Source: Streptomyces sp. 1331.2
GTDB lineage: Bacteria; Actinomycetota; Actinomycetes; Streptomycetales; Streptomycetaceae
Length of the DNA: 64,000 bases
Assembly (NCBI RefSeq): GCF_900199205.1
Contig: NZ_OBMJ01000001.1
Span: forward strand, 4,839,001 to 4,903,000
Reading direction: 5' to 3'
Both the position numbers and the translations under genes were made by a program. Shown one piece after another: positions 16,790 to 24,431 of this stretch. The notes beneath the pieces are model-generated. The model worked only from the letters and a program-made list of their open reading frames with translations. It was not told the origin of the DNA and made no database searches. Position 1 is the stretch's first letter, and each line of letters starts with the position of its first letter.

Positions 16790-17434
16790 GAAGTTCAAGG
16801 CCCTTACTCCCTCCACGCCGCCCGAGCGAGCAGGTGGCTGTAGGCCTCAACGCTAGCGCCTCGACTTTTCATGCCATGAAGCACCCCGGTATGCCGTAGA
16901 TCACGGCCAGCGGTTCCGGCCGCCCACCGGGCGGCGGGGCCGCCCGCCCGGACCGGCGGGGACGGACTCGCCGGCGGCGGCGCAGGGGCGCCGGAAACCG
17001 AACGAGCCCCCGGGGCGGGGTGCCGCACCGAGGGCTCGCAGTGATCGTCCGAGGCTGGTCCAGCCCGACGATCTTGCAGGTGGAGTGCGGGGGCCCATCC
17101 GGCGACCCGCTCCTGATCACCAGACTGCCGGACGCCGGGCCCCCGCCGCGAGCCCTGGCGCTGGCGACTTCCGGCGCTGGCGTGAAGTCGCCAACCGTGT
17201 ACGCCCGCTGGCTCTCCGTCAGCCCGGGGCCGGCTCGGCGGCACCGTGCAGAACGGCCGAGAACGGAGCCGGAGCAGGGCCGAACGGCACCCCGGGAGCG
17301 GGAACAGCGAGCTCCCGACCGTGGTTGACCCCGGTCGGCAGCAGCGACCGCCGGGCCCCCCGAGACCCGCACGGTCGCCGACTCAGGCCGGCCCCAGGAA
17401 GGCCGGCACCAGGACAGCCAGGAGGGCGGACGGC
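16790..17434. other. 645-bp divergent intergenic region with a hairpin cluster
   Basis: Lies between dedA (leftward) and the LLM oxidoreductase (rightward), so it should hold both promoters. Open frames here have no recognisable product. A run of four strong inverted repeats fills 17003-17193. The ribosome site AGGAGGG near 17420 belongs to the oxidoreductase. No tRNA, tmRNA, RNase P or SRP RNA signature was recognised. Confidence 0.6.
17003..17193 (-). ncRNA. candidate structured RNA: four consecutive hairpins
   Basis: Four stems in 190 bp: 17003-17013 with 17028-17038; gatcgtc/gacgatc with inner ggctgg/ccagcc at about 17043-17073; 17088-17096 with 17137-17145 plus an inner tccggc stem; and 17162-17170 with 17185-17193. 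In the first stem the only mismatch (C-A on plus) becomes G-U if the minus strand is the RNA, and the minus-strand copy ends in a hairpin followed by ttcggttt. That suggests a minus-strand transcript upstream of dedA. No known family was recognised. Confidence 0.35.
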
Positions 17435-18526
17435 ATGACCACCGAGGACCAGCAGGAGCACGGGACCGGGCCGACGCCCGGCGCGGCGATCCGGGGAGCC
17501 GCCCGCGGTACGGCACCCGCCCCGCTCTCGATCCTGGACCTGGCCACCGTCGGCGTCGGCTACACGCCCGCCGAAGCCCTGGCGGCCACCACCGGGCTGG
17601 CCCGCAAGGCCGAGCAGTGGGGCTACCACCGCTTCTGGGTGGCCGAGCACCACGGCATGCCCGGGGTGGCCAGCTCGACCCCGGCCGTCCTGCTCGCCCA
17701 CCTCGGCGCCAACACCACGACGCTCCGGCTCGGTTCCGGCGGTGTGATGCTCCCCAACCACGCCCCGCTGGCCATCGCCGAGCAGTTCGGCCTGCTGGAG
17801 GCCCTGCACCCCGGCCGGATCGACCTCGGGCTCGGCCGCGCCCCCGGCACCGACCCGGCCACCGCCCGGGCGCTGCGCCGCGGCCTCGCCGAGGGCACGG
17901 ACGACTTCCCGCAGCAGCTCGCCGAGCTGACCCACTTCCTCGACGGCGACTTCCCCGCCGGCCACCCGTACGAGCGGCTGACCGCCGTTCCCCAGGGGAA
18001 GGGCCGTCCGCCGATCTGGCTGCTGGGCTCCTCCGGGTTCAGCGCCCGACTGGCGGGCCGCCTCGGTCTCCCGTTCGCCTTCGCCCACCACTTCAGCAGC
18101 GCCAACACCCTCCCGGCCCTGGACCTCTACCGGTCGTCCTTCCGCCCGTCCGCCGTGCTCGCCGAGCCGTACGCACTGATCGGCGTGAGCGCCGTCGCCG
18201 CCGCCGACGAGCCCTCGGCCCGCCGCCTGGCCCGCTCCGCAGCCCTCGGCATGCTCCGGCTGCGGCGTGGCAACCCCGGCCCGATCCCCACCCCGGAGGA
18301 GGCCGAGCAGTACCCGTACAGCCCGGCGGAGGCGGACTTCATCGACAGTTGGCTCGACAACGTCGTCCTCGGCGACCCGGGCCGGGTCGCGGACGGCTTG
18401 GAGGCGCTGCGCAAGCGCACCGGAGTGGACGAGCTGATGGTCACCTCGCACATCCACGGCCACGAGGCCCGTCTCCGCTCCTACGGCCTGATCGCCGAGG
18501 CCTACGGTCTGACGGCCGCCGCCTGA
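17435..18526 (+). CDS. LLM class flavin-dependent oxidoreductase (MsnO8-like)
   Basis: Luciferase-like (bacterial luciferase fold) FMN- or F420-dependent oxidoreductase. Typical segments are LSILDLATVGVGYTPAEA near residue 30, YHRFWVAEHHGMPG, LRLGSGGVMLPNHAPL and GRIDLGLGRAPGTD. The 363-residue length is normal. The ATG at 17435 has AGGAGGG 9 bp upstream; an open frame extends further without a better start. It is alone on its strand, followed after 115 bp by the end of the diguanylate-type gene in convergent orientation. The substrate cannot be told from sequence. Confidence 0.9.
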   Translation: MTTEDQQEHGTGPTPGAAIRGAARGTAPAPLSILDLATVGVGYTPAEALAATTGLARKAEQWGYHRFWVAEHHGMPGVASSTPAVLLAHLGANTTTLRLGSGGVMLPNHAPLAIAEQFGLLEALHPGRIDLGLGRAPGTDPATARALRRGLAEGTDDFPQQLAELTHFLDGDFPAGHPYERLTAVPQGKGRPPIWLLGSSGFSARLAGRLGLPFAFAHHFSSANTLPALDLYRSSFRPSAVLAEPYALIGVSAVAAADEPSARRLARSAALGMLRLRRGNPGPIPTPEEAEQYPYSPAEADFIDSWLDNVVLGDPGRVADGLEALRKRTGVDELMVTSHIHGHEARLRSYGLIAEAYGLTAAA

Positions 18527-18641
18527 CGCCACCGCCTGACGGTCACCGCCCGACCGCCGCCGCCTGACCACCCTCCGGCGCGCCGCTACCTGCCCCCGCC
18601 GACTCCCCGTCGGCGCCGCCGGGGGCGCCCGAGCGACGCGC

Positions 18642-20938
18642 CTACCGCCCGTCGAGGGCGGGGCGGCCCTCGCGGAGTATGGCCGCGACGAGCGCCGCCT
18701 CGCCCGGCCGGGCGAAGTACCAGCCCTGGGCGGTGTCGCAGCCGGTGAGCCGCAGGCGTTCGGCCTGGGCGGCGCTCTCGATGCCCTCGGCCGTGACGGT
18801 CAGACCGAGGGTGTGGGCGAGCTGCACCATCGCGCCGACGATCTGCTCGTCGGCGTCGCTGCGCCGGGTACCGAGCTCGGGGCGACCGCGGCGGTCCGCC
18901 GGGTCCGCGGGGCCGGGTCGCGGAAGCCCTCGATGAAGGTGCCGTCGAGCTTGAGGACGTGCACCGGCAGCCGGGAGAGGTAGGCCAGGTTGGAGTAGCC
19001 CGTGCCGAAGTCGTCGATGGCGATCCGCACGCCCATGTCGGCGAGCGCCTGCAGGGCCTGCAGGGGGCGCCCGCCGGGGCCGAGCAGGGCGCTCTCGGTG
19101 ATCTCCAACTGGAGCAGCCGGGCCGGCAGTCCGGTGCGTTCGAGGGCCCGGCCGACGTCGGCGACGACGTCGGAGTCCCAGATCTGGCGGGCGGCCAGGT
19201 TGACGCTCACGAAGGTCTCGGTGTCGGGGAACTCGGTGAGCCACTGCTGCGCCTGGCGGCAGGACTCCTCCAGCACCCACCGCCCGAGCGGCACGATCGC
19301 GCCGGACTCCTCGGCGAGCGGGATGAAGCGGTCGGGGGAGAGCGTCCCGTAGCGGGGGTGGCGCCAGCGGACCAGTGCCTCGGCGCCGTGCACCGCGCCG
19401 TCGGCCAGGCCGACCAGCGGCTGGTACTCGATGGTGAACTCGCCGCGTTCCAGGGCCGGCCGCAGCGCGGTGGTGAGCAGTTGCCGGGTGAGCTGGTGGG
19501 CACCGCGGTCCGGGTCGTAGAGGGTCCAGCGGGCGCGGCCGTCGGCCTTGGACCAGTAGAGCGTGGCGTCGGCGTCCTTGACCAGGTCGGTCGGGGTGGT
19601 CTCGTGCACGGACCGCTCGACCACGCCCACGCTGGCGGTGATCACCAGCCGGTGCCCGGCGACGTCGAAGGGACGTTCCAGCGCCTCCAGGATCCGGCCG
19701 GCCAACCCGGTCAGCTGTTCGCTGCCCAGGCTGTCGGTGACCAGGACGGCGAACTCGTCGCCGCCCATCCGGGCGACCAGGTGGGCGTCGTGCCCGGAGA
19801 ACGCGCGCCGCAGCCGGGTGGCGACGGCGATCAGCAGCTGGTCGCCGATGTGGTGGCCGAGAGCCTCGTTGATCGCGGCGAAGCCGTCGAGGTCCAGGTA
19901 GCAGACGCCGACCCGGCGTCCGTCGCCGGTGGCCGGGCCCGACCCGGGTTCCTCGGTCACCGCGAGGCAGGCGGCGTCGAGCCGTTCGAAGAAGAAGGTG
20001 CGGTTGGGCAGCCGGGTCAGCGGGTCGTGCAGGGCCTGGTACTCCAGGCGGTCGCCGAGCCGGCGCTGCTCGGTGAGGTCCTCCACCAGGGCGAGGGTGT
20101 AGAGCGGTTGCCCGGCGCCGTCCCGGATCAGCGAGAAGGTGACCTTGCTCCAGACCTCGTGGCCCTCGCGGTGCTTGAGCCGTTTCTCCACGCGGAACCG
20201 TTCCCGCTCCCCGTGGACGAGTTCGGCGAAGAGCCGGTCCGGCATGCCCTCCGGGTCGATGAGCTCGTACAGCCGGGTGCGGACCAGTTCGCCGACGCTC
20301 CGTCCGATCAGGGCGGCGAAGGCGGGGTTGACCTCGATGATCCGGTCCTCGGGGTCGATCAGGGCCATCCCGATGACCGCGTCGCAGAAGGCGGCCCGGA
20401 ACCGGGACTCGCTGGCCCGCAGGGCGGCCAGCATCCGGTCGGTGCCCCCGCCCGTGGAACCGCCCCCGCCCGTGGAACCGCCCCCGCCCGCCGGACCGCC
20501 TCCGCCGTCCTGTTCCGAGCCGGGCCCGCCGTCCTCCGTACCGCTTCCCTCGGCCCGGCCCCGGTGCGTGCCGTCGGTGAGTGGGGCCGAACAGGTGGGG
20601 CAGAGCAGCACCTCGGACTCCTGCAGCGTCCGCCAGGCGCCGAGGGCGGTGACGGATCCCGCGGCCGGGCCGGGGAACGGCGCGCCGAGGTGGCGCTGGT
20701 GTGGTGTCTCCTCGTGCCGCACGCCCGGGTGGTGTGCGTCGGCCCCCTCGTTCTGGCCCGGCACGGCATGCTCCCGTCCGCTGCTGACGCTTGACGATGG
20801 TCCGGCCGGTGAGTCGGGATCCGACGACCGGCTCCGCACTCTGTCGAGGTCCTCGGAGTCGGTCCGCTGCGGGACGCCCGCCGTGGGGCGTTGTCGCGCG
20901 GGGACCCGCGTGAAGAACAGGGCGCTGCGGCCGATCAT
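18642..20938 (-). pseudogene. PAS-GGDEF-EAL cyclic-di-GMP protein, frameshifted in the EAL domain
   Basis: Cytoplasmic c-di-GMP turnover protein: Gly/Ser-rich N-terminal region with a CPTC motif, PAS domain (about residues 170-295), GGDEF domain with intact MGGDEF near 392, then EAL domain with AEALVRW near 520 and DDFGTGYS. The frame that holds all this loses similarity after FIEGFRDP (near 18920) and ends at 18800. The missing part of the EAL domain (DEQIVGAMVQLAHTLGL, TAEGIES, GWYFARPGEA) is encoded in the -1 frame down to 18642. One missing base in the ggccgggtcgcgg stretch near 18912-18925 restores the whole protein. No slippery heptamer is apparent. It is a sequencing error or a recent mutation; without the tail the phosphodiesterase lacks catalytic residues. 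The 5' start is uncertain: ATG at 20938, or TTG at 20953. Confidence 0.85.
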
Positions 20939-21165
20939 AGGCCGCGACGACAACGCGCGGTGACCGCCGCGAGGGTGATTCGCCCCGCTTTGTGATCATG
21001 GATGGCGGTACGGGCGGACGCCCCCGGTGCACATCGGATGATGTGCGCCAGGGGCGTGTGCGCCGAAGCTGCGCCCCCGGGCGCTGGTTGCGCGCCGGGA
21101 GCGGCCGGGGGTTCAGGGCTGCCGGATGGGCTGCCGGAGGGTCAGGAGAACGGTCATGCGGACGC

Positions 21166-21591
21166 TCAGGCGAGGTTGGCCGTGAGGGTGATGGTGGTGC
21201 CGGTCAGGGCCTGGCTGACCGGGCAGTTGGCCTTGGCGTCCTCGGCGGCCTTCACGAAGCCCTCCTGGTCGAGGCCTGGCACGTTGCCGGTGACGGTCAG
21301 GTGGATGCCGGTGATGCCCTCGCCGGGCTGGAAGGTGACGTCGGCCTGGGTGTCCAGTGCGGTGGGCGGGGTGCCGGCGCGGGTCAGTCCGTTCGACAGG
21401 GCCATCGAGAAGCAGGCCGAGTGGGCGCCGGCGATCAGTTCCTCCGGGCTGGTCTTGCCGTTGGGCTGCTCGGCGCGGGCCGGCCAGGACACCGGGAACG
21501 TGCCGATCCCGGACGAGGCGAAGGTCGTCTCGCCCTGCCCGTGGATGAGGTCGCCCTTCCAGGCCGTACGGGCGGTGCGGGTGGTTGCCAC
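21166..21591 (-). CDS. osmC: OsmC/Ohr family peroxiredoxin
   Basis: Thiol peroxidase that reduces organic hydroperoxides. The two catalytic cysteines are Cys60 (HSACFSM) and Cys123 (NCPVSQAL), with the conserved Glu in SPEELIAGAHS. The GTG at 21591 is chosen over the ATG 15 bp upstream because GGAGGT sits 7 bp before it, inside that short extension, and the family N-terminus is MATTRTA. 141 residues is normal. It is divergent from chorismate mutase across 273 bp. I see no certain regulator site. Confidence 0.92.
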   Translation of the reverse strand: MATTRTARTAWKGDLIHGQGETTFASSGIGTFPVSWPARAEQPNGKTSPEELIAGAHSACFSMALSNGLTRAGTPPTALDTQADVTFQPGEGITGIHLTVTGNVPGLDQEGFVKAAEDAKANCPVSQALTGTTITLTANLA

Positions 21592-21864
21592 GATCGGTAC
21601 CTCCATAACTGGGGGACAGCTGAGCGGTCACTTCCGGTCATGCACGCACCAGCCTACGGGCAGCCCCGTCCGCGACCGCGGTGTCACGCCGGGCCGGACG
21701 GCGTGGTGGCGTCGGGTTCCGGGGCGGCGGTTCGGGGGTGTCCGGATCGTGGACGGATCCGTGCGACGGTGCGGGTCCCGAGCAGGGGCCCTGTTAGATT
21801 TGCCCGGGCCCGAGCCCGGCCGCCCTATGGTCGGGCGCCCACCCAGACACCGGGAGCCGCCCCG

Positions 21865-22200
21865 ATGACGGACCACTCCACGACCCCTGACGCCGGCCAG
21901 TCCGAGGGGATCGACGACGCCGTACGGGCGGAGCTGACCAGCCTGCGCGAGAGCATCGACAACATCGACGCCGCGGTGGTCCACATGCTGGCCGAGCGTT
22001 TCAAGGCGACCCAGCGGGTCGGCCGGCTCAAGGCCGAGCACAAGCTGCCGCCGGCCGACCCGGCGCGCGAGCGGGACCAGATCAAGCGGCTCCGGGAGCT
22101 GGCCGCCGGAGCGAAGCTGGATCCGGTCTTCGCGGAGAAGTTCCTGAACTTCATCATCGCCGAGGTCATCCGCCACCACGAGGCCATCGCCCGCGCCTGA
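21865..22200 (+). CDS. chorismate mutase, AroQ class
   Basis: Converts chorismate to prephenate for phenylalanine and tyrosine synthesis. It is a 111-residue all-helical AroQ-type protein: LRESIDNIDAAVVHMLAERF with the first conserved Arg, then RVGRLKAEHKLPPADPARE and a C-terminal helix FLNFIIAEVIRHHEAIA. No signal peptide, so it is the cytoplasmic form. The ATG at 21865 has CGGGAG about 11 bp upstream. It is probably monocistronic; signal peptidase follows after 167 bp. Confidence 0.9.
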   Translation: MTDHSTTPDAGQSEGIDDAVRAELTSLRESIDNIDAAVVHMLAERFKATQRVGRLKAEHKLPPADPARERDQIKRLRELAAGAKLDPVFAEKFLNFIIAEVIRHHEAIARA

Positions 22201-22367
22201 CGGACAAGCGGCAGAGACGGGCCGACCGGAACGGACCGGCGGCGAACCGAGCAGGCGCCCCCGCGCAGAGGCCCGGATGTCGGTGGCGGCTAAATGCCCG
22301 ATTTCGTCATGCTCCACGGTTGGCGTACCGTGCAGGTTTCCCCAGCCGGAGAGGTGGAGCAGCGACG

Positions 22368-23201
22368 ATGGCGGTGAACCTGCCCGAAACGCCCAGCGAA
22401 ACGTCCGGCGGAACCCCCGGTGAAACGTCCGGTGAAACGTCCGGCGGAACCCCCGGCGGCCGGGCCGAGGCCAGGCGACGGGCCCGCGGTTCGCGCGCCC
22501 GCCGCGCAGGCGGGCCGGGCCGTACGGGCAGGGCAGGCCGTACCGGCCGGACGAGCCGCCGCCCGCGGCCGTGGTGGATCGAGCTGCCGGTGATGGCCGC
22601 GGTCGGCCTGGTGGTCGCGCTGCTGATCAAGACCTGTCTGTTCCAGGTGTTCTCCATCCCCTCCGGTTCGATGGAGAACACCCTGCGGATCGGCGACCGG
22701 GTCGGCGTGAACAAGCTGGCGCCGCTGACCGGCTGGGAGCCGGAGCCGGGGCAGCCGGTGGTGTTCAAGGACCCGGGCGGCTGGCTGCCGCCGCAGCCCA
22801 CCGACCCGAACCCGTTCACCAACGCGGTGAGCTCGGTGCTCAGCTTCGTCGGGCTGGTGCCGCCGAAGGACGACAACTACCTGGTCAAGCGGGTCATCGC
22901 GACCGGCGGCCAGACCGTGCAGTGCGAGGGCACCACCCTGACCGTCGACGGGCGGAAGGTGAACGAGCCGTACCTGCACCCCGGTGACGACTCCTGCGCG
23001 GGCCTGGACTTCGGGCCGGTGAAGGTGCCCTCGGGCTACGTCTGGGTCGAGGGCGACCACCGCAGCGACTCGGCGGACTCCCGCTACCACCAGCGCGGCC
23101 CCGGCGGTGGCGCGGTGCCGGTGGGCAACGTGGTCGGCCCGGTGTCGGCCGTCGTGTGGCCGCTCAATCACCTCGACTGGTTCGGCTGGACCGGCCGCTG
23201 A
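22368..23201 (+). CDS. lepB: signal peptidase I (type I leader peptidase)
   Basis: Membrane serine protease that cleaves Sec and Tat signal peptides. Catalytic Ser101 is in IPSGSMENTL and the general base Lys174 in YLVKRVIA. The EGDHRSDSADSR box is the third signature. One transmembrane helix lies at about 71-90, preceded by a long basic, Gly/Arg-rich cytoplasmic N-terminus with 15-bp DNA repeats (GETSGGTPG). The ATG at 22368 has GAGGTGGAG upstream. Its last 38 bp overlap the convergent EamA gene. Confidence 0.93.
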   Translation: MAVNLPETPSETSGGTPGETSGETSGGTPGGRAEARRRARGSRARRAGGPGRTGRAGRTGRTSRRPRPWWIELPVMAAVGLVVALLIKTCLFQVFSIPSGSMENTLRIGDRVGVNKLAPLTGWEPEPGQPVVFKDPGGWLPPQPTDPNPFTNAVSSVLSFVGLVPPKDDNYLVKRVIATGGQTVQCEGTTLTVDGRKVNEPYLHPGDDSCAGLDFGPVKVPSGYVWVEGDHRSDSADSRYHQRGPGGGAVPVGNVVGPVSAVVWPLNHLDWFGWTGR

Positions 23202-24261
23202 CCCCGCGCTCGGCGGCCACCCGCTCGCGGGTGCCGTTCGCGTCCTCCGGATCCGGGAGGCCGGTCGCCCCGGTCGCCCCGGCCCACGCAGTCCCTTCCG
23301 GGCCCACCTCCGCCGCCGGCTTGCTCGGCTCCGCCGCCGGCTTGCTCGCCTGCGCCGCGAAGGCCCCGGCCAGCACCAGCAGGCCGCCCGCGATCTGTGG
23401 GAGCCCCAGGTGCTCGCCGAGCAGCACCCAGGCCAGCACGGTGGCGACGATCGCCTCCAGGTTGGCCACCACCCCGGCGACCGGCGGGGAGAGGTGGCCG
23501 ACGGCGACCACTCCGGTGAGGTAGGCCAGCACGGTCGCGACCAGGACCATCCAGGCGGCCGGGACGAACGCGGGCAGGCTGTGCCCGTTCATCACCACGT
23601 CGCCGCCGAGCAGGCTCCAGTCGGCCTGCCAGGGCCGGGTGACGGCGGTGAGCAGGACGGCGCCGATGAGCAGCCCGTACGCGCTGACGGCCAGCGGGTC
23701 CACGGGGCGCTCGCCCCGGCGGCCGGCGTCGGCGAGCACGAAGTAGCCGACCTGGCAGCAGGCCGCGCCGAGGGCGAAGAGCACGCCGAGGGCGTCGAAG
23801 CTCAGGCCGTTCCAGGCCTCGACCACGCAGGCGAGGCCGGCCACCGCGACGCCGGCGCCGATGGCCGCGCCCCGGGTGATCGGCTTGCGCTGGACGAACT
23901 TGACGTAGCCGATCAGCAGCGGCGGCCCGAGGTACTCGATGAGCAGGGCCACGCCGACGGGTATGCGGGAGATCGCCGCGAAGTAGCAGGCCTGGACGCC
24001 GGCCACGGCGAGCAGGCCGAAGCCGAGGAGCAGGCCGGGGCGGCGCAGTACGGCGTCCCGGTGCCGGTAGGCGATCGGCAGGAGGGCGACGGCCGCGCCG
24101 GTGACCCGCAGCCACACCACGTGCATCGGGGAGAGCCCGGCTTCGATCAGCGGTTTGGCCGCGGTGCCGGAGCCGCCGAAGGCGAAGGCGGAGACCAGGG
24201 CGAGACCGAGGCCGAGGGTTCTGCCCGAGGGGAGGGTGGGTGAGGCCGTTGATCTGTGCAC
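23164..24261 (-). CDS. EamA/DMT-family membrane transporter
   Basis: Ten-helix drug/metabolite transporter superfamily protein with two EamA halves; RhaT/YdcZ-like small-molecule exporters are the closest description. Halves begin near LALVSAFAFGGSGTAAKPL and LGVLFALGAACCQVGYFVL. After helix ten (LLVLAGAFAAQ) there is a 60-residue polar tail with two PSKPAAE-type repeats. The start is GTG at 24261; no ATG is available upstream. Its 3' end overlaps the signal peptidase gene by 38 bp tail to tail, so transcriptional interference is possible. The substrate is unknown. Confidence 0.85.
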   Translation of the reverse strand: MHRSTASPTLPSGRTLGLGLALVSAFAFGGSGTAAKPLIEAGLSPMHVVWLRVTGAAVALLPIAYRHRDAVLRRPGLLLGFGLLAVAGVQACYFAAISRIPVGVALLIEYLGPPLLIGYVKFVQRKPITRGAAIGAGVAVAGLACVVEAWNGLSFDALGVLFALGAACCQVGYFVLADAGRRGERPVDPLAVSAYGLLIGAVLLTAVTRPWQADWSLLGGDVVMNGHSLPAFVPAAWMVLVATVLAYLTGVVAVGHLSPPVAGVVANLEAIVATVLAWVLLGEHLGLPQIAGGLLVLAGAFAAQASKPAAEPSKPAAEVGPEGTAWAGATGATGLPDPEDANGTRERVAAERGVSGRSSRTSRGD

Positions 24262-24431
24262 CGACGCATTGTGACAGTCATACCGGCGCTTCTGTAAGGC
24301 GCCATTCCGTCATTTGGTCCTGCATCCAACTGTGCGCAACGGCGTACTCACCCCACCCGGGAAAACCCCGGACAGCCCCGGATCAGCCCCGGGCAGCCCC
24401 GGACAGCCCCCGATCAGCCCCCCACCCCCGA

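Noticed and set aside
16869..17516. Minus-strand 215-codon open frame upstream of dedA
   Set aside because: Arg/Pro-rich translation typical of high-GC shadow frames, no ribosome site, and it covers the hairpin cluster.
18800..18930. Programmed -1 frameshift in the GGDEF-EAL gene
   Set aside because: No X XXY YYZ slippery heptamer or obvious pseudoknot at the shift; a missing C in a GC-rich run explains it more simply.
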